A stretch of 64,000 nucleotides of DNA from the NCBI RefSeq assembly GCF_030816015.1, contig NZ_JAUSXN010000001.1, positions 1,550,001 to 1,614,000 of the forward strand, in the 5' to 3' direction. Position 1 is the stretch's first letter. Every line of letters begins with the position of its first letter. The DNA comes from Pedobacter sp. W3I1 (GTDB lineage: Bacteria; Bacteroidota; Bacteroidia; Sphingobacteriales; Sphingobacteriaceae). Of this stretch, positions 28,173 to 36,530 are shown one piece after another. Under the pieces are notes generated by a model, which was given only the letters and a program-made list of their open reading frames with translations, had not been told where the DNA came from and searched no databases. A program made the translations under genes and the position numbers.

Positions 28173-28852
28173 AAATTTCGGAAAAGTTAGAGCCTGTTTA
28201 AATTTGATACAATTATTTTACTTATCTAACATTTTTGTCACCCTGAGGGGCAATTTATTGTATAAAAATCAATATAAATGGCGTTTAAATTTTAGGCGGT
28301 ATATAATTCCCCTCTTTTAGAGGGGTGTCCGCAGGACGGGGTGTTTTATTTGTCCTAGCCGGACAGGCTTCTTTCTTTTTGGTGTCAAAAAGACCAGCGT
28401 AGCTAGCTTGAACCCAATTGAAAATATAAACACATGTGAAAAAACAAAAACCGAGGCTCCGCCGAGTTCATTAATACAAATGAAAACAATAAAAAACCAT
28501 TAATAAACACCGGCTGAAAATTTATTCATTTGTATTATAGTTTTCAGCTGCATTCATGAGGGCTTCGCCGTTTTCTTTTGAAGCTAGTGGGTTGGCTTGA
28601 GCAGTGCGGCCCGAAAAATTTGTTAGGCCGTATTTAAGTAGAACGGGGATACGGTGCTACGGCCTAGTTGGGTGGAAATACAAAATCGGAATAATAGCTC
28701 ATATTTAGATGATTATAAAATAACGTCAATGGTAGCGGAGTCGATTGCTTTTAATATATCGAAAAACGGGTTTTCGACTACGCTCAGACTGACATACTAA
28801 TAATTTATAATAAAATTAAACAGGCTCTTAATTTCCCGCTGGGCAAGCGTTA
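28173..28852. repeat. Repeat-rich spacer after treY-malQ
   Basis: No gene is seen. At 28231-28280 a CACCCTGAGGGGCAATTTAT element with a tail like ATAAAAATCAATATAAAT resembles a copy at 57058-57108. A CCCCTCT/AGAGGGG hairpin (28309-28325) could end the treZ/treY-malQ transcript. Around 28610-28680 a segment with TTTAAGTAGAACGGGGATAC and CGGCCTAGTTGG is repeated near 55370-55420. Near 28770 lies TTCGACTACGCTCAGACTGA, of a third family. Confidence 0.7.
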
Positions 28853-29818
28853 TCACTTTTTAGTGAGCAAAAACGCAGTACCGAAAAAGAGCAGCACAGC
28901 ACCTGCTAAATATTTACGGTGTGCCTTAGGCTTTCCGGCTATTCCCCAGCCGCCATATATGGCATTGCCAAAAGGAAGCGGGGAAAAGATATTACCGTTT
29001 GTTTTTTCGATACCTGGCGCATGCTTTAAATAACTACTGATTACTTTTCCTGCTATTCCCCTTGTAAGTGCCGGAAAAATGGCATAAGAGAGCCGGAGCA
29101 GTATAGAAGTACTTCCGATCATCGTTTGTGATTTTGGCGTTTTAGAAAGTTTGAGTATACTTAATGCAACACGCATCGGATCATAAACAGGTGGTGCAGG
29201 TTTTAAACTTTTTCCGGTATAATTTGCTGCATGTTGTATGCCCGGAGTATCTAAAAATGCAGGGAAAGCATCACAAATATAAATGTTAGGGAACTTAGAT
29301 AGTTCCGCTTTAAGGGCTGCACTGAAACCCCTTAAACCAAATTTGCTTGCAGAATAGGCAACACCATAAGGTACAGGAAGAAAACCGCCGATAGAGATGT
29401 TGTTAATGATGATGCCGGATCCCTGTTTTTTAAAATAAGGAAGTACCGCATGTGCGCCATTCATATAACCAAGCAGGTTGGTGCGTAAAACCTGTTCCGA
29501 AACTTCCATCGGTGTGGTATCAAATTCGCCGATGGCAAGCACCCCTGCATTGTTTATCCAAATATCAATACCCGACCCAAAATCATCAGCCGAAGCGGCC
29601 AGATTGATTACCGATTTATAATCAGATACATCTGCTTCTACAGCCATTACTTCAGCACCTAATAACTCACATTCCTTAGCTAGTAATCCGAGTTCGTCTT
29701 TATTACGGGAGGAGATGACCAACCGATCTCCGTTTTGAGCAAATACTGCTGCAATTGCCCTTCCTGCGCCACTGGAAGCACCAGTAATGACAACTGTTCT
29801 TTTTTCTTTCATCATCAT
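28853..29818 (-). CDS. SDR family oxidoreductase with C-terminal membrane helix
   Basis: A short-chain dehydrogenase of 321 residues. Motifs: VVITGASSGAGRAIAAVFA, IWINNAGVLAIGEF, catalytic Ser in INNISIGG, and Y-x-x-x-K in YSASKFGLRG. The last 30 residues (HRKYLAGAVLLFFGTAFLLTKK) form one membrane helix with a basic end, so the enzyme is probably anchored to the inner membrane. Three ATG codons in a row begin the frame; the exact start is uncertain by two codons. Substrate unknown. It is the fourth SDR of the island and not a close paralog of the YhdF-like pair. Confidence 0.87.
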   Translation of the reverse strand: MMMKEKRTVVITGASSGAGRAIAAVFAQNGDRLVISSRNKDELGLLAKECELLGAEVMAVEADVSDYKSVINLAASADDFGSGIDIWINNAGVLAIGEFDTTPMEVSEQVLRTNLLGYMNGAHAVLPYFKKQGSGIIINNISIGGFLPVPYGVAYSASKFGLRGFSAALKAELSKFPNIYICDAFPAFLDTPGIQHAANYTGKSLKPAPPVYDPMRVALSILKLSKTPKSQTMIGSTSILLRLSYAIFPALTRGIAGKVISSYLKHAPGIEKTNGNIFSPLPFGNAIYGGWGIAGKPKAHRKYLAGAVLLFFGTAFLLTKK

Positions 29819-30095
29819 TATACAACCTGTTTATAACAATAAATGTTTTCTAGCTCATTCTCCGTCACCAATTTAAGTACGGTGCCTGGCTAATTTATTA
29901 AGCCGGGATTGAATGTTTCTTAAAAATTTAAAATTGACTAAACCATAGCTGATTTTGTATTGTTGATTCTTAATCACCATAGGTTATTTATGAAAATTTT
30001 AAAATACTTTTTTATTCTGCTTCTTCTTATTCACTGTTCTTAACAGTAAACGAGCAATCAGATGATAAAAAGGCTTTTCCAATAAAACAAAGAAC

Positions 30096-30647
30096 ATGAA
30101 CATTCAACGTGCTTTTCATAGCAATACTTTTTTTTCGCCACACTTCAAACCAATATTGTATAGCCTGGTTTGTTGCTGGTTGCTGTGTACATCCTGCCAT
30201 AAGGAAGATACCAGGGCATATATCGTCACATCCGAAGCTTTTTATGAGATGGCTATGCCGGAGCAGAATTATCAGCAGCTTCTGAATGAGGAACTTTCCA
30301 AAGTTAGTGCTGATCCGCGTTTTCCTTTACTTGCAAAAAAAAGAATAGAGCAGTCAAAAAAATACATTTCGGAGCTGAACTCGCTGTTAGGAATAATTGG
30401 GTCTGATTCTTCCATGGTTATCAGTGATGAAAACCGGCAAAGGCTTGTTGAGTTAAAAAAACTGACAGGAGATGGCTTTATAAAGGAGCTGGTTAGGCTA
30501 ACTGTTGAATCGGATCAGCAACTTATCGGGCTTCATGTAAAGGCGATTTCTTCTGAAGGGGCAAAAGATCCTGCATTAAGAGCATGGGCCCAGGAAAAAC
30601 TTCCAATGCTCACCGAGAACCTTACAGAGAGCCAGACGCTCAAATAG
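30096..30647 (+). CDS. DUF4142-like lipoprotein
   Basis: A 183-residue probable outer-membrane or periplasmic lipoprotein. A hydrophobic stretch (ILYSLVCCWLLCTSC) ends in a lipobox-like cysteine near residue 34. The rest is helical. The C-terminal half (NRQRLVELKKLTGDGFIKELVRLTVESDQQLIGLHV, then KDPALRAWAQEKLPMLTENL) follows the pattern of DUF4142, a ferritin-like fold of unknown role. The N-terminal half is less typical. The gene stands alone, 90 bases before the methyltransferase gene on the same strand. Confidence 0.65.
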   Translation: MNIQRAFHSNTFFSPHFKPILYSLVCCWLLCTSCHKEDTRAYIVTSEAFYEMAMPEQNYQQLLNEELSKVSADPRFPLLAKKRIEQSKKYISELNSLLGIIGSDSSMVISDENRQRLVELKKLTGDGFIKELVRLTVESDQQLIGLHVKAISSEGAKDPALRAWAQEKLPMLTENLTESQTLK

Positions 30648-30736
30648 AATGGGTAAGGTGCCCCCGAATTGTGATGGGCAACAGGGCAGAGATTTATCAA
30701 AATTGAATTTATGACCAACTCTTTTAAACGAAATCT

Positions 30737-31834
30737 GTGAAATTATCGGAGTGTATTGCAGACAGGATCCGCCGGACTGGGCCGGTTTCATTTCATGAAT
30801 TTATGGAATGGTGCCTTTATGACCCCGAATTGGGCTATTATACCTCAAAAAACAATCCTATAGGTACACAAGGAGATTTTTATACCAGTCCGGTACTTAC
30901 TCCGGTTTTCGGGACGCTTCTGGGCAAGCAGCTTGAAGAAATGTGGAAACAAATGGGCCGCCTTCCGTTTACAATTGTAGAATATGGAGCAGGAACAGGT
31001 CATCTTTGCAGAGACATCATGAATTACCTTGAATCAAATCGAGAGATGTATGCCGAAATGCGTTATTGTATCATTGAAAAAAGCTTACCGATGCGCGAGC
31101 GCGCCAGAAAACTGGTAAATGATAAAGTTAAATGGTACAATTCGATCTCGGAAATAGACCAGATACATGGCTGTGTGCTCTCTAATGAGCTTGTTGATAA
31201 TTTCGCAGTACATCGGGTAGTGATGAAACAGGAGCTGATGGAGGTTTATGTCGATTATCAAAATGGTTTTGCTGAATGCTTGCTGCCGGCAAAACAGGAG
31301 CTTAAAAACTATCTGGCTGAAATGGAGATCTGTCTTGCCAGGGATTACGCAACAGAGATCAATCTGGATGCGCTGGGCTGGATTTGTGAGGTGGCCTCAG
31401 CCCTGAAGAGCGGATATGTGATTACTATTGATTATGGTTGCAGAAATCCGGATCTGTACAGTCCAATCAGGAGCCAGGGAACGCTGGTGTGTTATTACCA
31501 GCACTCCGTGAATGATTCTTTTTATGAGCATATCGGTGAGCAGGACATCACTTCTCATGTGAATTTTTCTGCACTAAGTCATTGGGGGCAAAAGAACGGT
31601 TTAAAAGAATCTGGCTATACCGAACAGGGGTATTTTCTAAGTTCGCTCGGATTCAGGAACGAACTGATGAAAACACTTTCGAATGAACCCAATATAGTCC
31701 GCGCTGCTCAAAAGGCAGCCGGTTTAAGCCATACCCTACTGATGGATATGGGAAGCAAATATAAAGTATTGATACAGGAAAAAGGAGTAGTGTGCGATAA
31801 GCTCTCAGGTCTTGAAATTTTTCGTGGCGCTTAA
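30737..31834 (+). CDS. MidA/NDUFAF7-family SAM-dependent methyltransferase
   Basis: A 365-residue class I methyltransferase of the MidA/NDUFAF7 family (old DUF185). Marks: GPVSFHEFMEWCLYDPELGYYTS, GDFYTSPVLTPVFGTLLGKQ, the SAM motif IVEYGAGTGHLCRDIM, GCVLSNELVDNFAVHRV and VITIDYGC. The mitochondrial homolog methylates an arginine of a complex I subunit; the bacterial substrate is unproven. The start is GTG at 30737, placing the conserved DRIRRTGPVSF right at the N-terminus as in relatives. It follows the DUF4142-like gene but with a 90-base gap. Confidence 0.9.
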   Translation: MKLSECIADRIRRTGPVSFHEFMEWCLYDPELGYYTSKNNPIGTQGDFYTSPVLTPVFGTLLGKQLEEMWKQMGRLPFTIVEYGAGTGHLCRDIMNYLESNREMYAEMRYCIIEKSLPMRERARKLVNDKVKWYNSISEIDQIHGCVLSNELVDNFAVHRVVMKQELMEVYVDYQNGFAECLLPAKQELKNYLAEMEICLARDYATEINLDALGWICEVASALKSGYVITIDYGCRNPDLYSPIRSQGTLVCYYQHSVNDSFYEHIGEQDITSHVNFSALSHWGQKNGLKESGYTEQGYFLSSLGFRNELMKTLSNEPNIVRAAQKAAGLSHTLLMDMGSKYKVLIQEKGVVCDKLSGLEIFRGA

Positions 31835-32000
31835 ATATTCTCAAAAATATCATAAGGCCATGCGCTTAGATACAATTGTAACCCCATTAGGTAAAATAGT
31901 CGAAATCGGTTAAGTAAAATATATTGTTATCAATACTTATCATCCTATTTTCTATTGAGTCCTCTGTTTTACAGGATACTTAAATAGTCTGTTATAGCCA

Positions 32001-32162
32001 TTACTTTTGTTCCGGGTGGATCAGCTTTTTAACTTCATCTTTTAAAGCTTTTAACCTTTTTCTGCATTCATTTGCACGCTGCCGTAATTCAGCCGATTTT
32101 TCGAATAAGAGCGCATTTTCCAATGCATGCTCCTTTGTCAATTGCCTTGCTTCATTTTCCAT
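32001..32162 (-). CDS. Hypothetical small helical protein
   Basis: A small charged protein of 53 residues from the ATG at 32162 (MENEARQLTKEHALENALLFEKSAELRQ and on); the frame opens eight codons earlier. It is predicted almost fully helical, with heptad-like spacing of Leu and Ala, so a coiled coil is possible. No family is recognised. It stands alone between two spacers. Coding status is plausible from the A-rich start context and helical amphipathic pattern, but not certain. Confidence 0.4.
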   Translation of the reverse strand: MENEARQLTKEHALENALLFEKSAELRQRANECRKRLKALKDEVKKLIHPEQK

Positions 32163-32186
32163 AGCTTTTGTTTTTTGTTTAATCAA

Positions 32187-32870
32187 ATTACAAAAATTAA
32201 ACGATATGGAATCGTGTGGTTTGAAAATCAGGTATTTAACCGATTTGTAAAAGCTTAATTGCGCTTTATACCTGCGCGCTTCTTTTTATCTGTAATATTG
32301 CTGTGGTTTAATCAGGTAGAAAGAGGTTATGAGGTTTGCAATTGGTTTTAGGTTTACAACTAACTTTTCGGCTGCCAGGCGGAATGGCAATGTTAGCTTA
32401 TCTGGTATAGTGATAAAATATTTACTAATAGAAAAAAAGCCCTCCATCTCTGGCAGGGCTAATTGTTTAATCTAAATCGTCCCGTTGATTTTGATCTAAT
32501 GTGACAAATTTAACTGATAGACAGCCTGTTGAGAAGCGTTTTAATACTGGAATTGCAAGGGGTAAATACGCTTTTTGTCATGGATTTCCGGGCGTAACAG
32601 AACTCGTTTTGTGATGATGAGTTACCAATATCAGATTTTTCGCAAATGAGCTGTAGTATAAAATGTACTGTTATTACTTATTACGGAATAGTATCGTATA
32701 AAATGTGATTAAGATAATTTGTATCCAGATACATAGCGTATAATTACGCTTTTTGATTTTATAGTACGCGATCTTGGGATCACGGGCAAAAGCGTTCTTT
32801 TACTGCCGTCGGTTTTTGTATTTTGTGGTATTAATTTGCGCCACCATTAGATAAGGGACGGGAGAGGCCT
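32187..32870. other. 684-base spacer, no protein gene
   Basis: No protein-coding frame is supported. The spacer is A+T-rich and holds one clear structure, the minus-strand terminator and candidate small RNA described separately. The last 150 bases should contain the promoter of the receiver gene at 32871. Confidence 0.6.
32431..32498 (-). ncRNA. Candidate small RNA with its own terminator
   Basis: On the minus strand a textbook intrinsic terminator (AGCCCT, 11-base loop, AGGGCT, then seven T; 32438-32460 plus the T tract) stands in a spacer with no minus-strand gene ahead of it. About 45 bases upstream is TAAATTTG (32505-32512), a perfect match to the -7 consensus TAnnTTTG. Transcription from there would give an RNA of about 68 bases. 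No RNA family is recognised and no good -33 box is seen. Confidence 0.35.
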
Positions 32871-33236
32871 ATGTATAAAATTTTAATACAGGAAACAGAA
32901 GAATCGATTCTGGAAGTACTTACCATTGCACTCGAAGCAGAAGGGTTTATGGTAAAAGGGATGCTGGGTGTTAATCCTGGATTTTTGAACATCATTAACG
33001 ATTTTAGGCCGCATGTAGTCATACTTGATTTCCGCTTACGCGGAGATGATGCTATTGAAATATGCAGCACAATTAAAAAGCAGTATCCCTTTCTTCCTAT
33101 ACTCGCTTTAAGCTGCAACTCAAATATCCACCTCGATTATGAAAAAAATGGTTTTGATGACTATATCAGTAAACCATTTGATCTGAACCTTTTATATCAT
33201 GTACTGCGCAAACATATCCCAAAAGTTGAAAGTTAA
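32871..33236 (+). CDS. Stand-alone response regulator receiver domain
   Basis: A single receiver (REC) domain of 121 residues without output domain. The phosphoacceptor Asp is in VVILDFRLRG, the Thr/Ser switch in ILALSCNS, and the Lys in ISKPFDLN. The usual acidic pair after strand 1 (DD or DE) is replaced by QETEES, so Mg binding may be altered. Such proteins can relay phosphate or bind partners. It lies alone and is related in style to the damaged receiver gene at 34710. Confidence 0.82.
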   Translation: MYKILIQETEESILEVLTIALEAEGFMVKGMLGVNPGFLNIINDFRPHVVILDFRLRGDDAIEICSTIKKQYPFLPILALSCNSNIHLDYEKNGFDDYISKPFDLNLLYHVLRKHIPKVES

Positions 33237-33873
33237 GGCAGCATTCAAAGCCTGGAGCATTTAGTCGGCTTTACAGTTTAGATTTCATTCCATAAAATGG
33301 TTCTACAGTCGATTTATTGCTTACCTCTTTTTTTTAACGGCTTAACCAGTCATGGGCTGTCGGTCAATGAGATATTAAGTTAAGCACCATGGCCGTCAGC
33401 CTGAGCATAGTCGAAGACTTCTTGAGATTAGTAAAACGCAAATAAGTGCCCTTTACTTCGACTGCGCTCAGCACAAGCTCGCTATCATTGACAGATTCGA
33501 ATAGAAAGGTCGTCATTGCGAGGAGGAATCCCGAACTTTCGGGAAAGCAATCTTTCATGCTAGTGATTCTTGCCATTAAGATTGCTTCCCCGAAAATCGG
33601 GGCAGGCTGTCGGCTGAAAAAGCCTTCCCGCAATGACGATAATCAGAGGAGAATTGTTTTTCTTAAATTCTCCTGTCATTTATATTTAATAACATTAGGC
33701 TGTCGGTTGCAATCTTAATCCCACAATAAAACTAATAGCCATATAAAGTTCTAGGGGTTAATAGGATAAATACCTAAGCGTAAGCGTGGTTAACACCTGT
33801 TTTGAAGTAATACGCCTGAAAAGTAAAACTTTTGCGTAGCGTAGCTGATTGTTCTTTATATAACTCATCAGAT
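33237..33873. repeat. Repeat-rich spacer
   Basis: A cluster of intergenic repeats with no gene. Around 33397-33470 are inverted pieces of the TCGACTGCGCTCAG family (AGCATAGTCGAAGACTT and its opposite). The long palindromic element at 33511-33638 is listed separately. Bases from about 33640 to 33873 are A+T-rich and should hold the promoter of the small lipoprotein gene at 33874. Confidence 0.65.
33511..33638. repeat. Palindromic intergenic element (GTCATTGCGAGG family)
   Basis: Outer arms CGTCATTGCG and CGCAATGACG invert each other. Inner pairs AAGCAATCTT/AAGATTGCTT and CCCGAACTTTCGGG-like segments give a large imperfect hairpin. A similar element lies at 57141 and a half copy at 5647. Confidence 0.8.
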
Positions 33874-34092
33874 ATGAAAAAACAGATTTTATTATTGTCA
33901 GCAGGATTAATGGCCATGTTAATGGCCTGTAACTCCGAAAACCGCGCTACATCAGGCGATTCCACTTCAAATGATACTTCAATGAGCTCAATGAGTGCTA
34001 CTGATCCTATGCAGGATAGCACCGCCGGAGACACCACGCGAACCGATTCTACACGACAAGATAGTATCAGCGGGCAGCGATCAAAGCAATAA
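33874..34092 (+). CDS. Small Ser/Thr/Asp-rich lipoprotein
   Basis: A 72-residue putative lipoprotein from the ATG at 33874. The signal MKKQILLLSAGLMAMLMAC ends in a lipobox with C19 as the lipidated residue. The mature part is almost entirely Ser, Thr, Asp, Asn and Met (SMSSMSATDPMQDSTAGD), low in complexity and probably disordered. Such short low-complexity lipoproteins are common in Sphingobacteriaceae; role unknown. The frame opens 14 codons upstream, but the signal peptide fixes the start. Confidence 0.75.
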   Translation: MKKQILLLSAGLMAMLMACNSENRATSGDSTSNDTSMSSMSATDPMQDSTAGDTTRTDSTRQDSISGQRSKQ

Positions 34093-34186
34093 CATTGCTG
34101 CATGCAGTATAGCCTTTGCCATGCATAGGGTAAACTTATGTTTAGGAAAGCACAGAAATTATGCTTTAAACTTAAAATTATAAAAT

Positions 34187-34453
34187 ATGGAACAGCAAGA
34201 AAATCAAACCAACCCAGAACAAAATGAAAACTGGCAAGGTGGAAGTACCGGTGGAGATTTTGGCCGGCCCAATGGGAATGAAAATTCTACAGAAAATGGG
34301 AACGACCAGGAAAATGACCTTCAGGAAGAAACACCCGATCAACAAACGGATAATAACGGGAATCCAGATGAAACCAACGGAACGTCAGAAGAGCCCTTTG
34401 AAAGCAGTGAACTGGATACGGATGAAAGTACCGGAAATCCGGCATTGGATTAG
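34187..34453 (+). CDS. Small acidic, probably disordered protein
   Basis: An 88-residue protein made mostly of Asn, Gln, Glu, Asp, Gly and Thr (starting MEQQENQTNPEQNEN, ending STGNPALD). No hydrophobic core, signal or cysteine. Segments such as NNGNPDETNG recall the tail of the small protein at 5314 (AGNPDE). The start has a typical A-rich leader, and a strong terminator lies 50 bases after the stop, supporting a real transcript. Function unknown; a hydrophilin-like stress protein is one possibility. Confidence 0.65.
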   Translation: MEQQENQTNPEQNENWQGGSTGGDFGRPNGNENSTENGNDQENDLQEETPDQQTDNNGNPDETNGTSEEPFESSELDTDESTGNPALD

Positions 34454-34501
34454 CGCATTTGGTAAAAGGCACAATAGCCAGATCGCCAGTGGCATTTATA
34501 A

Positions 34502-34540
34502 CGTCAGATAAGCAGATTTACACTTATCTGGCGTTTTTTT
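34502..34540 (+). terminator. Terminator after the small acidic gene
   Basis: An 11-base-pair stem (CGTCAGATAAG/CTTATCTGGCG, one G-T pair) with a ten-base loop is followed by seven T. It closes the transcript of the gene at 34187, and perhaps of the lipoprotein gene before it. Confidence 0.92.
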
Positions 34541-34709
34541 GTCTCAGATCCCTGATTATTTTTTATTTTAAGTTGCTTAATCTTTCTGCTTGTTTATAGT
34601 ATAAAAACGCTGTTAATCAGGTAGTTTAGGAAGAGCGAAAAAGTATAAATCACCTTGTTCCTGATATTGGTGTTTGGTAAATTGCTAAGGGTAATATAAC
34701 AATGGCGAT

Positions 34710-35185
34710 ATGGAACAAAAAATGCATAACAGACCAGTAGAATGCCTAAAGTCTTTTCCACAGCGGCTAATGATAATCGAGGATGACCTCGCGCTTTCTG
34801 AGGTGCTGGATAACCTGTTTACTGATTTGGGTTACCACTGTAGAATGGAGACAGATGCCCCTGAAATAAATACCATCGAAGGATTTAGGCCTGATCTGGT
34901 TATTATCGATTATCATTTACCAAAAGTAAACGGTGGAGAGATTTGCGCAGCGCTTAAAAATAATAAGCTTTTAGCTAAAACCCCTGTCATCATTATTTCA
35001 CAGCCTATAGCAGTATATTACTTCACCTGGAAGGATATGCTTTTGATAGTTTTATTGAGAAACCCTTTAGTATTCAGGAGATATTACGGCCTGTTGAGCG
35101 ATTATTGTTCAGAAAGAACCTGGTAAGCCAAAAAAGGACCCGGATGCCATTTTACTTTAAAACTAACCGCACAGAATTTCACTAA
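34710..35185 (+). pseudogene. Response regulator receiver gene broken by a frameshift
   Basis: The first frame reads a good receiver domain: RLMIIEDDLALSEVL with the acidic pair, VIIDYHLPKVNG with the phosphoacceptor Asp, and TPVIIIS. It then turns into unrelated sequence and stops at 35126. From about 35025 the next frame restores the missing end: LEGYAFDSFIEKPFSIQEIL with the conserved Lys, then RPVERLLFRKNLVSQ, ending at 35185. A single-base deletion between about 35000 and 35025 explains this. It is either a decayed gene or a sequencing error; the intact form would be about 158 residues. Confidence 0.8.
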
Positions 35186-35570
35186 GCTCTTTATATCTTT
35201 AAAATCTGATCTTATGGTAGTCCTCAAAGAGGCTATTTGCACTTGCTGCTTAAGCTATTCGGAAAATACTTATTAATCTGAGTTCGATTAATAATGTTTT
35301 TTTATTTGTTTTGTATGAACATTTTGAATGAACGGGTCGTCACCCTGAATTTTTCATTGTCTGTTTATATTTTCAATTGTATTCAAGAGTGCTGCGCAGT
35401 TTATTTCAGGGTCTTTCCTGCAAATAAGATGCTGACCACGAAGTAGCTATTAGGCCTTTGAAGCAATAAAATCTACTAATAAAATAAATTCAGCATGACG
35501 CGACGCCTAGCCTAGAAGTGGTAAAAACAGATAATTACTGCAAATATCAATCGAAATCAGGTTATTAAGC
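35186..35570. repeat. Spacer with intergenic repeat
   Basis: No gene is seen. At 35338-35500 the outer parts GTCACCCTGAATTTTTCA, TTTCAGGGTCTTTCCTGC and AATAAATTCAGCATGACG belong to the same family as 19771 and 20322, here interrupted by an A+T-rich piece. The remaining bases are A+T-rich without structure. Confidence 0.65.
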
Positions 35571-35766
35571 TTATCGGTTCTGTTCAGCATCTGGAACTTT
35601 ACGGCTTTTAGGTATGCCAAACTGGGTGTTGGCAGCTATAGGGATCGCCTGAGGGGAATTTTCTTCTGTCAACAATACTACCATCCTCGAGGATGCCCCC
35701 GAATCCGCTCTTATAAACAGATCGAATGGCAAGAAGTACCTGTAATCTTTCTTGTTTTGTCACCAT
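35571..35766 (-). pseudogene. Small gene apparently broken by a one-base frameshift
   Basis: On the minus strand an ATG at 35766 (MVTK) would, after one base is skipped near 35752, run into KKDYRYFLPFDLFIRADSG, then ASSRMVVLLTEENSPQAI and PIAANTQFGIPKSRKVPD, stopping at 35571. That gives 64 residues with a protein-like composition, whereas the unshifted frame gives a poor sequence. No database was available to confirm it. I do not recognise the family. It lies 117 bases downstream of the NarL regulator on the same strand. A sequencing error, or use of a non-ATG start, is equally possible. Confidence 0.45.
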
Positions 35767-35882
35767 TTCCTTTTTTGCTAGAAATACGAAAATGGTGTTA
35801 ACCTGGATTTACAGCGTTTTTATTGCGCTAAAATTATTTTTTAATCATCCTTTTGGTTCATTATGCTCAACAGAAAAGCATG

Positions 35883-36530
35883 TTAATTGATAAATCCGTT
35901 AACCAATGCAAAGCGGATCAGTGCAGCCGTATTTTTTGTGCCGGTTTTGTCAATTAGTGCCTGGCGGTGCCCCTCAACCGTACGTTTGCTTAAAAATAAT
36001 TTTTCGGCCATCTCACTATTGGTAAAACCCTCTGCAATCAGGTGCAGTACTTCCATTTCCCTTAAAGAAAAATCAATATGCTGCCCATTTGTTTCTGGTT
36101 GGTGCACTGTGGTTTGTATAAGCCTGTCTAATAGTTTTTCGGCAAGTTCCGCGCATAGGTATTTACCGCCTCCTGCTACATAACGAAGTGCAAAAATCAG
36201 CTCTTCTTCACCAACATTTTTAAGGAGGTAACCCCGTGCACCTTCCATAAATGCTTGTGCTACATATTTTTCGTTATCAAGCATAGAAAGCATCACTACG
36301 TGGGTAGCGGGGCTAAGTGTTTTGAGTTCGCCGATTAAACTGATACCATCCATTTCAGGCATATTAATATCGGCGATCACAATATCAGCCTGATTCCCTT
36401 CCGAAAAGTATGTAATCACTTCGAGCCCATTGCCTGCCTCGGCAACGACGCTTATCTCCCCCTGCGATTCCAATAGCATCCTGATGCCGTTACGGACAAT
36501 ATTATGATCTTCTGCTAGTATAATTTTCAA
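35883..36530 (-). CDS. NarL/LuxR-type response regulator
   Basis: A 215-residue transcriptional regulator. Residues 1-120 form a receiver domain (IILAEDHNIV, phosphoacceptor Asp in IADINMPEMDG, Lys in YLLKNVGEEE). Residues 145-210 form a LuxR helix-turn-helix (LREMEVLHLIAEGFTNSEMAEKLF and KRTVEGHRQALIDKTG). It starts with TTG at 36530, and the TTGA overlaps the stop of the CheB gene ahead of it. It is the last gene of the four-gene CheBR/kinase/CheB/regulator operon and is presumably phosphorylated by the kinase at 37555. The regulator at 44582 is a paralog. Confidence 0.92.
   Translation of the reverse strand: MKIILAEDHNIVRNGIRMLLESQGEISVVAEAGNGLEVITYFSEGNQADIVIADINMPEMDGISLIGELKTLSPATHVVMLSMLDNEKYVAQAFMEGARGYLLKNVGEEELIFALRYVAGGGKYLCAELAEKLLDRLIQTTVHQPETNGQHIDFSLREMEVLHLIAEGFTNSEMAEKLFLSKRTVEGHRQALIDKTGTKNTAALIRFALVNGFIN

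Noticed and set aside
29990-30043. 17-codon frame with a lipoprotein-like signal (ILKYFFILLLLIHCS)
   Set aside because: It stops right at the lipobox and no frame continues it; too short to support as a gene or a decayed lipoprotein.
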